Below, one piece after another: positions 1-8,962 of a stretch of 64,000 nt of DNA (positions are counted from its first letter, which is position 1; every line of letters starts with the position of its first letter). This stretch comes from an uncultured Psychrobacter sp. Lineage in GTDB: Bacteria; Pseudomonadota; Gammaproteobacteria; Pseudomonadales; Moraxellaceae. The notes under the pieces were generated by a model. It worked only from the letters and a program-made list of their open reading frames with translations. It was not told the origin of the DNA and searched no databases. The stretch is taken from assembly GCA_947489525.1 (NCBI GenBank), contig CANLDW010000002.1, forward strand, positions 62,001-126,000, written 5' to 3'. The position numbers were made by a program, and so were the translations under genes.

Positions 1-1
1 T

Positions 2-190
2 TTAGTTACAGGCGTCGATTGGCTCAGGCTTGCTGTAGAAGCACGTACAAAAAAATACGGTGACGATATTCCTACTGAGCAAAAAGAAAAAGCCAAACAG
101 CTGCGCTTTTTACAGTATCGCGGTTTTAAAAGTGAGGTTTGTTTTGCAGCGCTCAATTATACGACGGAGACCTTAGATGAGCGTTTTTAA
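2..190 (+). CDS. recX: RecX family regulatory protein, C-terminal fragment
   Basis: Only the last 62 codons are in the window; the frame is open from the left edge to TAA at 188-190. The visible tail contains KQLRFLQYRGFKSEV, the typical last helical repeat of RecX proteins (R-F-L-x-x-R-G-F). RecX binds RecA filaments and limits recombinase activity. It is followed by a strong hairpin terminator, so it ends its transcription unit. The assignment rests on a short motif, so it is likely but not certain. Confidence 0.75.
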   Translation, partial: LVTGVDWLRLAVEARTKKYGDDIPTEQKEKAKQLRFLQYRGFKSEVCFAALNYTTETLDERF

Positions 191-238
191 AACCTAAGCA
201 TCTTAACGGCTGTAGGTAGTATAAAAAGCAATAAAAAC

Positions 239-269
239 AAAAAAGCATATCATTTGATATGCTTTTTTT
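239..269. terminator. Bidirectional intrinsic terminator, recX / yidB-like
   Basis: Perfect 8-bp stem GCATATCA / TGATATGC (245-252 and 255-262) with a 2-nt loop, flanked by A6 on the left and T7 on the right. It can stop recX from the left and the minus-strand gene from the right. Confidence 0.85.
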
Positions 270-300
270 AATGGAGTTTGATTTTATCTATCAAAACTTA

Positions 301-1017
301 CTATTTGAGCGCTCCGAGGCGACTAGATAACTGACCTACTATTTGATCAATCTCTTGATTGGCTTCAGCTTCGTGATCAAGATTACCATTTGGAGTCAGC
401 TGATTCATGACCTCGGGTAATAGCTCAGATAAGCCTTGACGTACCTCATCGCTATTTGCCCCTGTTTGCGCTGCCACTTGCTGAATCTCATTGTCATCGA
501 ACAGCTGATTAACCTCACTAGGGTCTAAATTTTCATTAGGTTCTTGATTGCTCATCCATGAGCGCGCTTGTTGCGCATGACCCATGTTAGTAATTTTAGA
601 CAGGGCGCCACTAACCCCTCCATTACGCTGAATCCAGCTCAGCACCATAGGCATTAAAGCAGCAATGAGCATACCTTTACCGCCGCCCATACCGCCTCTA
701 CGCTGACCACCTAATACGCTACCTAAAATATCACCAAGACCACCTGCACCTGAGCTCATACCACCACGCTGGCTACCGCCAGTCAGACCGCCTAGAACGT
801 CATCCAAACCAAAATTGTTACCCGTTTGGCGCTCATAGCGCTGCGGATTATAGGGTCGTGATTGGTTACTACCACCGTTTAGTACGCTGCCTAAAACATC
901 ACCTAATCCCCCTGTTCGACGCGGCGTAGTACGCTGATTGATAGGGTTACGCTGGGCATCGTTTGGATCCATAGCACTGCGTGCCACTTGACTGACTAGA
1001 TTGCCTAATAAGCTCAT
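301..1017 (-). CDS. YidB-like DUF937 family protein
   Basis: 238 residues. The first half is Gly/Arg/Asn-rich and carries three repeats of a G-L-G-D-(V/I)-L-G-S-V-L type motif (about residues 37-47, 71-77 and 92-102). The C-terminal half (about 115-238) is the conserved part, with SELLPEVMNQLTPNGNLD followed by a helix, characteristic of the YidB/DUF937 family. A short hydrophobic patch (LIAALMPMVLSWI) precedes it. The molecular function of the family is not established. Monocistronic: a terminator lies downstream and a 313-nt gap upstream. The low-complexity repeats look like internal duplications. Confidence 0.8.
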   Translation of the reverse strand: MSLLGNLVSQVARSAMDPNDAQRNPINQRTTPRRTGGLGDVLGSVLNGGSNQSRPYNPQRYERQTGNNFGLDDVLGGLTGGSQRGGMSSGAGGLGDILGSVLGGQRRGGMGGGKGMLIAALMPMVLSWIQRNGGVSGALSKITNMGHAQQARSWMSNQEPNENLDPSEVNQLFDDNEIQQVAAQTGANSDEVRQGLSELLPEVMNQLTPNGNLDHEAEANQEIDQIVGQLSSRLGALK

Positions 1018-1076
1018 AATAATATCCTTTTATATGTCGTTGTTGATTTGAGTTGTTGTTATAAGAGCGCAAAATG

Positions 1077-1106
1077 CTTTCAATCAATAATCTTTCAATC
1101 AATAAT
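1077..1106. repeat. 15-bp perfect tandem duplication
   Basis: CTTTCAATCAATAAT occurs twice head to tail (1077-1091, 1092-1106), 60-90 nt upstream of the YidB-like start. The 313-nt gap 1018-1330 holds this repeat and presumably the promoter of the minus-strand gene; I see nothing else in it. Confidence 0.85.
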
Positions 1107-1330
1107 ATAGCAAAATGTCGTCACGACTAAGAAGGGTGTTTTGTTATGACATGTAGGGCTTTATTAGTCATAAACTATAGTCAATCAATATTAAAAGTGG
1201 TACAAGGCAGACGAGTGCAAGTACTACAGTAGTAGGCTAAACGAGTCTAACGCTGTAACACTTTAATAGGGGTTCGACTATACAGTGCATCAAAGTAAGC
1301 TAAAAGGCGGTAACTCATAAGCCATTGTGT

Positions 1331-1783
1331 TCAATAAGCTACGGTCGCCAAAACATTGAGCTCACGCCAGTGCTCCGCGCTCACTTGATCGCGAAATACA
1401 GTGACACTCAGCGCGCGCTGATAAGGCTCTACTACTGTAAACTCAAAACTAATCAGCCATGTATAACGATGGACTGCTACTAGATGTCCGCGCCAAAGCT
1501 CATCACCGCGTCCAGTACGCATAAGTAGCTGCCACTGCTGATCGTAGCGCAGGTGGATGGGCGGCTGGCTTAAATGTAACAGTATAGGCTGAGATAACAT
1601 AGCGAAGCTAATAACCAAGGCGCTAATGACGATAAGCAAACCGTACTGCCATACAGATAAGGGCGCAAGGAGCGCAAGTAGAATAACGACAAAAGCCAAA
1701 ACAAGAACCAAGCACAGACGCAACGCGCTACTTGGTTTGATTGGCGTATCAATACGCGGCGAAGATACGGGTACAGTAGTCAT
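1331..1783 (-). CDS. ygfX: YgfX/CptA-like membrane protein
   Basis: 150 residues. Two membrane segments lie close together near the N-terminus (about residues 22-43 and 46-66), followed by a soluble domain with a WRGHLVAVHRYTW segment and a C-terminal F-R-D-Q-V-x-x-x-x-W-R-E-L-N-V segment. This layout (two TM helices, then a short beta-rich domain ending in D-x-x-x-x-x-x-W-R-x-L) matches YgfX, the inner-membrane partner encoded beside sdhE in many gammaproteobacteria and described as a possible toxin (CptA). It lies 142 nt downstream of sdhE on the same strand. Identification leans on context and fold layout; sequence similarity is weak. Confidence 0.65.
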   Translation of the reverse strand: MTTVPVSSPRIDTPIKPSSALRLCLVLVLAFVVILLALLAPLSVWQYGLLIVISALVISFAMLSQPILLHLSQPPIHLRYDQQWQLLMRTGRGDELWRGHLVAVHRYTWLISFEFTVVEPYQRALSVTVFRDQVSAEHWRELNVLATVAY

Positions 1784-1848
1784 CTATGCATCATATTTAA
1801 AGTTCTGGTGTGCTATCGACATGAGCTATCCTGACACTCTTTTTACTA

Positions 1849-1919
1849 AGAGCGCTTTTTAAAAGCGGTTTAATAGCGCTCTTTGACAGTGTTCGTTTGA
1901 ATAGCGCTCGTTTGAATAG
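1849..1919. repeat. Inverted and direct repeats between sdhE and ygfX
   Basis: An 8-bp perfect inverted repeat AGAGCGCT (1849-1856) / AGCGCTCT (1875-1882) is followed by a direct repeat CGTTTGAATAG at 1894-1904 and 1909-1919. The hairpin lacks a T-run on the minus strand, so it may be a processing or attenuation structure rather than a terminator. Confidence 0.5.
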
Positions 1920-1925
1920 TAAAGT

Positions 1926-2201
1926 TTACTGGTCCTTTGCATGGCGCCACGTCTTTATTTTACTGACCAACTCCCATACTGCGTCGTCATCAGGGCGACT
2001 TTGATTAGTAAAGTAATCGAGCAGGTCAGGGTCTTCATAAGTGAGCATCTGAGCGAATGTAGCTTGCTCTGACGGCGCTGCGGTCAAATACAGCTCCTTA
2101 ATGTATGGGTCAATATAAAAATCTAACTCTTTTAAACCGCGACGAGCTTGATAAATAATGCGGCGCTGCTCATTTGTGGGTTCAAGAGGTGTTGTTGTCA
2201 T
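1926..2201 (-). CDS. sdhE: SdhE, FAD assembly factor 2 for succinate dehydrogenase
   Basis: 91 residues, the usual SdhE length. It carries RRGLKELDFYI (about residues 20-30), the SdhE signature R-G-x-x-E-x-D that contacts the flavoprotein and promotes covalent flavinylation of SdhA/FrdA, and later the conserved FAQMLTYEDPDLLDYF helix. The usual RGM is RGL here. Cytoplasmic. It is upstream of ygfX in the same orientation, as in other gammaproteobacteria. The succinate dehydrogenase operon itself is not in the window. Confidence 0.9.
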   Translation of the reverse strand: MTTTPLEPTNEQRRIIYQARRGLKELDFYIDPYIKELYLTAAPSEQATFAQMLTYEDPDLLDYFTNQSRPDDDAVWELVSKIKTWRHAKDQ

Positions 2202-2254
2202 AAAGATAACCTTATTTATAATTAAAGTTCAAAGCTCATGAAAAACATGCTTTG

Positions 2255-3160
2255 TTATTGAGGTTGCTGGCGCTTGTAACTAGCTAATTGCTGCCATAAA
2301 GCGGCAGCTTGCTGCATCATTGCGACGTTATGTGTGCGTATGATACCAGCGCCTTGCTGTAGTGCTAACAGTCCAGCGGCTGATCCTATAGGGTCGCGCT
2401 CCTTTGCTTGAGTAGACTGTACATTATCTACACCACTTTTAGTCAGTACTTCTGCTAAAAAACGCTTACGCGAGATGCCGAACATCATAGGTAGACCAAG
2501 TGCTTGCAAGTCATTGAGCTGGGTTAATAGCGCGCAGTGGTGCGCGTAGTTTTTAGCAAAACCAAAACCTGGGTCAATAATGATTTGCTCGCGCCTGACG
2601 CCTTTGCTGGTAACCTCATCAATGCGCGTAGTCAGCTCAACACTCACCTCTTGTATGACATCATCATAGTCTGCAAGCTCAGTCATTGTCGACGGCTCAC
2701 CGCGCATGTGCATGAGCACGACTGGTATATCAAGTTTGGCTGCCATATCAGCAGCTCCCTCGCGTTTGAGCGCTCGTACATCATTCCAAATATCAGCGCC
2801 TGCCTCAAAAGCGGCTTGTATAAGCGCCGGACTACTGGTATCAATGGATAACCAAATATCAGCGCCATACCGTCGCCTAATCGCCTCGACTACAGGAACC
2901 ACGCGCCGCATCTCGTCTTCTATAGCCACTGGATCTGCATATGGACGCGTCGACTCACCGCCGATATCGATAATCGTTGCCCCGTCATCTAGCATCTGCT
3001 GACAATGAGCAAGGGCGTTATCTATAGCGTTAAACTCTCCGCCATCTGAAAAAGAGTCCGGTGTTACGTTTAAGATACCCATGATATGCGGCACTGATAA
3101 ATCTAAGACCTTATGGCGACTGGTCAAGGTATAGCTGGGTAAGGGCTGAAACAAGGGCAT
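2255..3160 (-). CDS. folP: Dihydropteroate synthase
   Basis: 301 residues. Condenses 6-hydroxymethyl-7,8-dihydropterin pyrophosphate with p-aminobenzoate to 7,8-dihydropteroate in folate synthesis; the sulfonamide target. Signature 1 GILNVTPDSFSDGG is at about 28-41, signature 2 DIGGESTRP at 65-73, then VVLMHMRGEPSTM, DPGFGFAKN and GISRKRFL, ending with IIRTHNV, so the TIM-barrel motif set is complete. It lies 120 nt downstream of ftsH, separated from it by a terminator, as folP follows ftsH in many gammaproteobacteria. glmM, the usual next gene, is absent; sdhE follows instead. Confidence 0.97.
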   Translation of the reverse strand: MPLFQPLPSYTLTSRHKVLDLSVPHIMGILNVTPDSFSDGGEFNAIDNALAHCQQMLDDGATIIDIGGESTRPYADPVAIEDEMRRVVPVVEAIRRRYGADIWLSIDTSSPALIQAAFEAGADIWNDVRALKREGAADMAAKLDIPVVLMHMRGEPSTMTELADYDDVIQEVSVELTTRIDEVTSKGVRREQIIIDPGFGFAKNYAHHCALLTQLNDLQALGLPMMFGISRKRFLAEVLTKSGVDNVQSTQAKERDPIGSAAGLLALQQGAGIIRTHNVAMMQQAAALWQQLASYKRQQPQ

Positions 3161-3218
3161 AAATTATCCATAATAAGACCATCTACGTAAGCTATGATAG
3201 CAGTAAATCTAAGGCAAT

Positions 3219-3248
3219 AAAAAAGCCCTTTATTAAAAAAGGGCTTTT
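3219..3248 (-). terminator. Terminator between ftsH and folP
   Basis: Stem AAAAGCCCTTT (3221-3231) / AAAGGGCTTTT (3238-3248). On the minus strand the hairpin ends in a T-run, so it acts on ftsH transcripts and implies a separate promoter or read-through for folP. Confidence 0.85.
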
Positions 3249-3280
3249 GATTATTAATAATACAAGTTTTAAGACCGTGC

Positions 3281-5188
3281 TTACATTGCAGGAAGAGGTG
3301 GCGGCGTCGTACCTGTCGGCGTTACGTCGTTCTTTGATAAGTTCACCTCATTGTGCTGATACACTTTTGGTGGACGCGGCTCTTCACCAGCCAAAATATC
3401 TTGTAATTGATCGCGATCTATCGTCTCCCATTTCATAAGCGCATCGACCATTGCATGCATCTTATCTTGATTGGCTTCGATCAATTCACGAGCGATATCG
3501 TACTGCTCTTCAAGTATACGGCGAATCTCATCATCTACCTTTTGCTGGGTAGCTTCTGATATAACACGATTAGAGCCACCAAAATAACCTTGTGAATTAT
3601 CATCATCTTGATAAACCATTACACCCATGGCATCAGACATACCATACTTAATAACCATATCACGAGCAATAGATGTTGCTTTATTGAAGTCATCAGACGC
3701 ACCCGTTGACATCTGATTAATGAAGACCTCTTCTGCAATACGGCCACCAAAAAGCATGGAAATCTTGTTTAACATCCATTCTTTATTATAACCTAGCACA
3801 TCGTGTTCTGGTAAAGACCATGTTACACCAAGGGCAAAACCACGCGGCATAATAGTCACTTTATGCACAGGATCCGTACCCGGTAGCATTTCTGCAACGA
3901 GTGCATGTCCTGCTTCATGATAAGCAGTTGAACGACGTTCCTCTTCGCGCATCACCATAGACTTACGCTCAGGACCCATATACAGCTTGTCTTTGGCATC
4001 CTCAAAGTCGTTCATATCTACGCTGCGCTTATTGCGACGTGCGGCAAATAGTGCTGCTTCGTTGACCAAGTTGGCTAGCTGTGCACCACTAAATCCAGGC
4101 GTACCGCGAGCTAAGGCATTGGCATCAACGCTAACCGTGTTAGGCAGTTTTCTTAAATGCACTTTTAAAATCTGCTCGCGACCTTTGATATCTGGTAGAC
4201 CTACTTGTACCTGACGATCAAATCGACCGGGACGTAACAGCGCTTTATCTAAGACGTCAGCGCGGTTAGTTGCAGCAATGACAATCACACCCTCATTGCC
4301 TTCAAATCCATCCATCTCAACGAGCAACTGGTTAAGCGTTTGTTCACGCTCGTCATTACCGCCGCCCATACCAGAGCCGCGATGACGACCAACGGCATCA
4401 ATCTCATCGATAAAGATGATACAAGGCGCGCTTTTTTTGGCCTGCTCAAACATATCACGCACGCGTGAGGCACCAACACCGACGAACATCTCGACAAAAT
4501 CAGAACCTGATATTGAGAAGAAAGGCACTTTTGCCTCGCCAGCAATCGCGCGCGCCAGCAGCGTTTTACCTGTACCTGGTGGACCTACCATCAAGATACC
4601 ACGCGGAATAGTCGCGCCAAGCTTAGTAAATTTATCAGGGTCGCGCAAAAACTCAACGACTTCGACAACTTCTTCTTTTGCTTCTTCACAACCAGCAACA
4701 TCAGTGAAGTTCACCTTGATCTGATCTTCGGTTAGCATCTTGGCTTTAGATTTACCAAAGCTCATTGGACCACCGCCCTTGCCGCCAGCACCGCCCTGCA
4801 TATTACGCATAAAGAATAAAAACAGACCAATGATCAGCAAGATTGGGAAGCTGGCAATTAGCAGTTGCATCAATATACTTTGACGTTTAGGCGCTGTGCC
4901 TACTACTTCAACTTGATTTTCACGCAGTAGCGGCAAAAGCTGCTCATCAGCTACCGCTGGTCTAATGGTCTCAAAACTTGAGCCATTTTTCTTCTCGCCA
5001 GTGATTTGTTCACCGTCGATCTCAACACTGGCTACCTGATTTTCAGACACAGCGGTCACAAATTCAGAGTAATTTAGGTTATCAGGCTCAGATGACTGAT
5101 CAAAACCGCTAAACACCAGCACCAAAACGCCGATTACCACCAGCCACAATAAGGTATTTTTTACCATGTCGCTCACAAGCTTCCCCAT
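3281..5188 (-). CDS. ftsH: ATP-dependent zinc metalloprotease FtsH
   Basis: Up to 635 residues. Membrane-anchored AAA+ protease that degrades misfolded membrane proteins and regulators such as LpxC (encoded nearby at 9.8 kb). Two TM segments (about residues 9-28 and 105-126) bracket a periplasmic domain. Then come Walker A GPPGTGKT (about 200), Walker [10 protein letters not shown], the SRH region RPGRFDRQV and the zinc site HEAGH (about 420), with a Pro-rich tail. The start is uncertain: the first ATG has AAGGG almost touching it, while a GTG four codons later or an ATG seven codons later (5167) begins the usual S-D-M-V-K-N sequence. A terminator follows the gene. Confidence 0.97.
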   Translation of the reverse strand: MGKLVSDMVKNTLLWLVVIGVLVLVFSGFDQSSEPDNLNYSEFVTAVSENQVASVEIDGEQITGEKKNGSSFETIRPAVADEQLLPLLRENQVEVVGTAPKRQSILMQLLIASFPILLIIGLFLFFMRNMQGGAGGKGGGPMSFGKSKAKMLTEDQIKVNFTDVAGCEEAKEEVVEVVEFLRDPDKFTKLGATIPRGILMVGPPGTGKTLLARAIAGEAKVPFFSISGSDFVEMFVGVGASRVRDMFEQAKKSAPCIIFIDEIDAVGRHRGSGMGGGNDEREQTLNQLLVEMDGFEGNEGVIVIAATNRADVLDKALLRPGRFDRQVQVGLPDIKGREQILKVHLRKLPNTVSVDANALARGTPGFSGAQLANLVNEAALFAARRNKRSVDMNDFEDAKDKLYMGPERKSMVMREEERRSTAYHEAGHALVAEMLPGTDPVHKVTIMPRGFALGVTWSLPEHDVLGYNKEWMLNKISMLFGGRIAEEVFINQMSTGASDDFNKATSIARDMVIKYGMSDAMGVMVYQDDDNSQGYFGGSNRVISEATQQKVDDEIRRILEEQYDIARELIEANQDKMHAMVDALMKWETIDRDQLQDILAGEEPRPPKVYQHNEVNLSKNDVTPTGTTPPPLPAM

Positions 5189-5554
5189 CCCTTACTTATT
5201 GGTGTGTTTACTTAACACATAACATCTACACATGCGTCATTCAATTTATTAAACATCGATGCACTATGACACGCTTATCTACAATAATCAGCGCGATACC
5301 TAATTTTAAAAAATATCATTGATGAGTAACTGAGTTGAATCGGTAACCTCTATATCTAGACTACTTCACTTGCACCTGTAATATAACAAACAAAGTTAAT
5401 ATACTCTGATATATGGTTATAACCTGCATAATTCAAGCGTTTACCACCTTCGTTGGGTTAACAATTGTAGCGGTTTATGCCTGCTGATGCTTCAGAAAAT
5501 ATAAATGCATTAGATACTATATTATTGGTACAAGTTATTGAAAATCAACACGCT
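5189..5554. other. Intergenic gap rlmE-ftsH, no gene seen
   Basis: 366 nt, AT-rich. rlmE and ftsH are co-oriented, so the ftsH promoter probably lies here, but I could not pick a convincing -35/-10 pair. There is a short palindrome GGTTATAACC near 5414 and no terminator-like hairpin after rlmE, so read-through into ftsH is possible. Confidence 0.4.
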
Positions 5555-6187
5555 CTACTTAATTGCAATCCAAAACATCTCTTTTGAACGTGCCCGTGAA
5601 GCTGCAGGCTTGATACTGCGTACCTTACTAAAATCCTGCTGCATTTGTTGGCGCAGCTCTTGCGTCCCTGTACCTTGAAAGACTTTCATTATCAGCGCGC
5701 CGCCCATTGGTAAAGTCGCTAAAGCAAAATCCACTGCAAGCTCGCATAGATACATCATTCTGGGCTGATCAATAGCACTATTACCAGCGGTGTTAGGCGC
5801 CATGTCAGAGAGCACGACATCGACTTGCTTATCGCCTACTGCTGTCATGATAGTGTCGAACACCTCGGCTTCTCTAAAGTCACCTTGAATAAAGGTAACA
5901 TCTGGCAAAGCATCCATAGGTAAAATATCTGAAGCAATTAAAATACCGCTGTCGCCAACCAGCTTACTAGCCACTTGCGACCAGCTGCCAGGGGCACTAC
6001 CCAAATCCACAACCGTCATGCCTTTTTTTATTAGGCCAGTCTTGTCGTTAATCTCAAGCAGTTTATAAGCCGCACGCGCTCGGTAGCCCTCTTTTTGTGC
6101 TCTTTGTACGTAGTGATCATCGAGATGCTCTTTCATCCACGCGCTACTGCTTTTAGAGAGTTTTTTATTTTCAATTCGCGTGACCAC
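5555..6187 (-). CDS. rlmE: 23S rRNA (uridine-2'-O-)-methyltransferase RlmE (FtsJ)
   Basis: 210 residues from the GTG chosen here. Uses S-adenosylmethionine to methylate the 2'-O of U2552 in the 23S A-loop late in 50S assembly. The SAM-binding DLGSAPGSWSQV is near residue 62, and the K-D-K-E catalytic tetrad is visible (YRARAAYKL, LSDMAPNTAG, IMKVFQG, SKEMFWI). An ATG six codons upstream (6205) opens the frame, but a strong AGGAG lies inside that extension, 8 nt before the GTG at 6187, which fixes GTG as the likely start. Upstream of ftsH in the same orientation, the classic rlmE-ftsH pair; divergent from yhbY across the repeat tract. Confidence 0.95.
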   Translation of the reverse strand: MVTRIENKKLSKSSSAWMKEHLDDHYVQRAQKEGYRARAAYKLLEINDKTGLIKKGMTVVDLGSAPGSWSQVASKLVGDSGILIASDILPMDALPDVTFIQGDFREAEVFDTIMTAVGDKQVDVVLSDMAPNTAGNSAIDQPRMMYLCELAVDFALATLPMGGALIMKVFQGTGTQELRQQMQQDFSKVRSIKPAASRARSKEMFWIAIK

Positions 6188-6408
6188 AATACGAGCTCCT
6201 ATCATTACTCTTAGCGTGTATAGTCTTATAGATTTAGACTTGACGATACGCTTTTATTTCAGTTCTCAATCGTTATAAGTTATCCTAATAAAACGTCTAT
6301 TGTTAGTCACATTAAATAACGTCTTTGTGAGTTTTTCTTATGGATTAACCTCATCATGACTGGGGTATAGCTATCTATCTCGCAAGTTAGCATCACACTC
6401 TTAGCACT

Positions 6409-6510
6409 ATCGACATCTATATCGACATCTATATCGACATCTATATCGACATCTATATCTATATCTATATCTATATCTATATCTATATCTATATCTATAT
6501 CTATATCTAC
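6409..6510. repeat. 17-unit hexanucleotide tandem repeat
   Basis: Four copies of the 12-mer ATCGACATCTAT (6409-6456) run into eight perfect copies of ATCTAT (6457-6504) and one variant ATCTAC (6505-6510). The 12-mer is itself two hexamers, so the tract is 17 hexamers. It lies in the 448-nt divergent gap between rlmE and yhbY, 126 nt before the yhbY start and 222 nt before the rlmE start. The period shows no reading frame use. Confidence 0.95.
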
Positions 6511-6593
6511 AGACGTTAAATTAGTTTAACATTTTCATCACGTAAAATCGTGCCAAATCCTATCAATCTCATGCAAGATGAGCACATATTGCT

Positions 6594-6599
6594 TATAAT
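6594..6599 (+). promoter_or_regulatory. Possible -10 element of yhbY
   Basis: A perfect TATAAT lies 36 nt before the yhbY start codon. No good -35 hexamer is seen at 16-18 nt; the nearest upstream sequence is ATGCAA. Tentative. If used, the hexanucleotide tract ends about 84 nt upstream of it. Confidence 0.4.
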
Positions 6600-6635
6600 A
6601 GTGATTAATTTTATTTACCCACTCTTGAGAATATT

Positions 6636-6944
6636 ATGGAACTTGATAACGCAACGATTAAACGCCTAAAAGGCATCGGTCATGACCTAAAGCCTATTGT
6701 TATGATTGGCAACAATGGCGTCACTCCTGCGATAACTGAGGAGATCGATCGAGCCCTATCCGATCATGAACTGATTAAAATCAAGCTACCTGCAGGCAGC
6801 AAGCATGACCGTGATGTTGTAAGCTCACAGATTGCTGTGGCTGCTAATGCCAATGTCATTCATACGATTGGTCGTATGGCGCTATTGCTGCGTCAAAATC
6901 CTAACGCCAACCCCAAACTGTCAAACCTTGCTCGTCACGCGTAG
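6636..6944 (+). CDS. yhbY: YhbY family ribosome-assembly RNA-binding protein
   Basis: 102 residues, the family length. Single CRM (CRS1-YhbY) domain: LKGIGHDLKPIVMIGNNGVTPAITEEIDRAL at the N-terminus, with the G-x-x-G loop, the conserved HELIKIKLPAG strand, and a C-terminal IGRMALLLRQNPNANPKLSNL segment. It associates with pre-50S particles. It is divergent from rlmE, another 50S maturation factor, as in other gammaproteobacteria, and is followed by its own terminator. Confidence 0.93.
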   Translation: MELDNATIKRLKGIGHDLKPIVMIGNNGVTPAITEEIDRALSDHELIKIKLPAGSKHDRDVVSSQIAVAANANVIHTIGRMALLLRQNPNANPKLSNLARHA

Positions 6945-7013
6945 TAAGGCAGTAAGCTTGCTTTAGTAAGATGACCGTAGCGCGTACGAAAAAGTAAAAA
7001 GTCTTATTCTAAC

Positions 7014-7046
7014 AGCCGTGACGCCAACTCGTTCACGGCTTTTTTT
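7014..7046 (+). terminator. Terminator after yhbY
   Basis: Stem AGCCGTGA (7014-7021) / TCACGGCT (7033-7040) with an 11-nt loop and T7 at 7041-7047. Confidence 0.9.
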
Positions 7047-7108
7047 ATAAGTCTGTAGCGGGATATCGCCTAAGCGTTCAGTGGTAAAAAGTAAAACAAG
7101 GATAAAAT

Positions 7109-7921
7109 ATGAGTCAAGTTATTAAGTTGCGCGCGGCAACGGCTACTCTAATAGAAGTAGCTAATACGCTTGGGGTAAGCACAACACAGCTGCATCTCAT
7201 TGAAGTGGTAGCTGAGATATCTATAACCTCAGCGCCAACGCCAAGACTCAATCTTACTTACAATCTAAAACTACCACGTCCCTTCGCGGCGCAGTTAGAG
7301 TGGTCGCAGTGGCAACCCAAGTACGTTGGTTTTAGCGATTATCTATGGGAGCATACTTGTCTTGAGTGCTTTTTAGGCACTGCGCAGTATGGTGCTAGCA
7401 CTGTTAATGCTAATCATGCTGACGCTAGTCGTGTTAAAACAGATACCGCTTATATTGAGATCAATGCCAGTCCAAGCGGTCGCTACGCCGTGTACCGGTT
7501 CGATAGCTATCGCTCTCCTGCTACCCTACCACCGCCGCGTCTGTTATTAACTGATAACAGACACGCCTCTATCCATTGGGACAACACGGTAGTTGATGCC
7601 TTAGATGCTCAGTGCACATCGCTAGTATATCTGTATCCACTATCTAAATATGCTCCTGCAAGCTTGATCAGTCGTTATTTACACTTAGATTGGTATGTTA
7701 GCTTCAATAAGTATGTTCGCCGCTTTAGTGTACCCTTACAACAGCTATCCGATGAGCAGTTCACCATTGGGGATGTACGCGTTCAGCAGATACACCCTTG
7801 CGTCATTTTACGGTTGGCAGACAGCACGTTGTACTTTGCCCCAGAACATCCTGGCGTGCCTGACTTTCATGCTCGTAGAACGTGGTCGAACATCGACTAT
7901 AACGCTGTTTTAAAGCCGTGA
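7109..7921 (+). CDS. DOMON-like domain protein
   Basis: 270 residues with no signal peptide or TM segment. The central part shows YLWEHTCLECFLG (about residues 90-102) and YIEINASPSGRYAVYRFDSYR in two blocks (about 122-142), the two signatures of the DOMON-like/CBM9-like family found in proteobacteria. It ends with HPGVPDFHARRTW. The ligand and role are not known; a beta-sandwich binding fold is expected. The stretch between the two signatures is an Ala/Asn/Asp-rich insert. It has its own terminator downstream and stands alone. Confidence 0.75.
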   Translation: MSQVIKLRAATATLIEVANTLGVSTTQLHLIEVVAEISITSAPTPRLNLTYNLKLPRPFAAQLEWSQWQPKYVGFSDYLWEHTCLECFLGTAQYGASTVNANHADASRVKTDTAYIEINASPSGRYAVYRFDSYRSPATLPPPRLLLTDNRHASIHWDNTVVDALDAQCTSLVYLYPLSKYAPASLISRYLHLDWYVSFNKYVRRFSVPLQQLSDEQFTIGDVRVQQIHPCVILRLADSTLYFAPEHPGVPDFHARRTWSNIDYNAVLKP

Positions 7922-8003
7922 GACAATAAGGAAAATATAAGAATCTATTCGCAAGCTAAAACGCCTTTACAGAATAACCTATTAATCTATCGCCAATAAA
8001 AAA

Positions 8004-8035
8004 CTCAGTGACGCCGCTAGCGTTACTGAGTTTTT
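8004..8035. terminator. Bidirectional terminator, DOMON-like gene / CHAP gene
   Basis: Eleven-bp stem CTCAGTGACGC (8004-8014) / GCGTTACTGAG (8020-8030) with one G-T pair, A5 on the left and T5 on the right, between convergent genes. Confidence 0.9.
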
Positions 8036-8083
8036 ATCGTCACCTTACTCTTCTAAAAAAGAGAGTACAGTTATATCTAGAGC

Positions 8084-8809
8084 CTAGTCAGCCATCGCAA
8101 GATAAATACCACGATCTGAGGCATCGTCAACGTACTGCGAGTCACGCCAAGTCGTATAGCTGTAGTTGCCACTATAAGGGCTAATGCTCTTTTGACGGAA
8201 ATCAGATACCCAATCTTGGCCATCAAAGATCTGAATATGACCATGAGGACGGCTGGAGGTACGATCATAAACAACGACATCACCGATTTGTGGCGGCATA
8301 TCGTTACTGATTTTGGTAAAACCTGCACTGGCAAGTGTACCGCGAGAAGCGTACTGATACGCTGATGGATTAGGCGTAAACTCATAACCTGCAGCTTGTA
8401 GTGCCTTACGCACGTAGCGCGCGCAGTATCCTGTACTTCTAGATAGCGCTGCACGTGATGCACGCGCGGCTGCAATAGCTGGCGCTGAGAAGCGATCTGG
8501 CACTTTGGCTGACGCTTGCTGCTGACGCTCATAAGATAAGCGACTGGTTAAGGAGGCAAGCTGATACTCTTTTTGTTTAGCGTGAGCGCTTAAGCTATCA
8601 ATAGCTTGGCTGATCTCATCGTTGCTTGAAACGTAAGCACCACTGTTAGTGCTATAGATGTTACGGCTAGAGCCATAATTGGCATTAGCGGAGATATTAG
8701 TGATTGTATGACTCAAGGTATTATTTGGTTGAAAGGTGGTTTCGACAGCACCACTGGTTTGTGCTATGCCCATTCCCAATACTGACAAAATTAATAAAGC
8801 TTGTTTCAT
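8084..8809 (-). CDS. Exported CHAP-domain peptidase/amidase
   Basis: 241 residues with an N-terminal signal peptide (residues 1-20, KQALLILSVLGMGIAQTSGA). Residues about 125-235 form a CHAP/NlpC-P60-like domain: the nucleophile Cys in STGYCARYVRKAL, GDVVVYDR, and the catalytic His in HGHIQIFDG. Such enzymes cut peptide cross-links in peptidoglycan. The Ser/Ala/Asn-rich region between signal and domain has no recognised fold. The gene is divergent from dciA. Confidence 0.8.
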   Translation of the reverse strand: MKQALLILSVLGMGIAQTSGAVETTFQPNNTLSHTITNISANANYGSSRNIYSTNSGAYVSSNDEISQAIDSLSAHAKQKEYQLASLTSRLSYERQQQASAKVPDRFSAPAIAAARASRAALSRSTGYCARYVRKALQAAGYEFTPNPSAYQYASRGTLASAGFTKISNDMPPQIGDVVVYDRTSSRPHGHIQIFDGQDWVSDFRQKSISPYSGNYSYTTWRDSQYVDDASDRGIYLAMAD

Positions 8810-8962
8810 AAAAATTTACTACCTATTGTTGATGCTAGACTGCTCGTCATCCATAACGAACATCAATTAATTTAGAGGATAATGTCACTAAACAAACATG
8901 ATAAAATCCTACTTCTAACCGCTTATCGATATTGCTTGTATCGCCTACTAGTGAGTTTTACG

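Noticed and set aside
1626..1862. Antisense frame opposite ygfX
   Set aside because: Lies within the ygfX coding region on the other strand; composition and lack of a binding site mark it as a shadow.
1331..2201. Calling sdhE/ygfX a dedicated toxin-antitoxin system
   Set aside because: The older CptAB label exists, but the sdhE protein is a succinate dehydrogenase assembly factor; the pair is better read as housekeeping.
6409..6510. CRISPR array
   Set aside because: Repeats are contiguous hexamers without spacers; no cas genes in the window.
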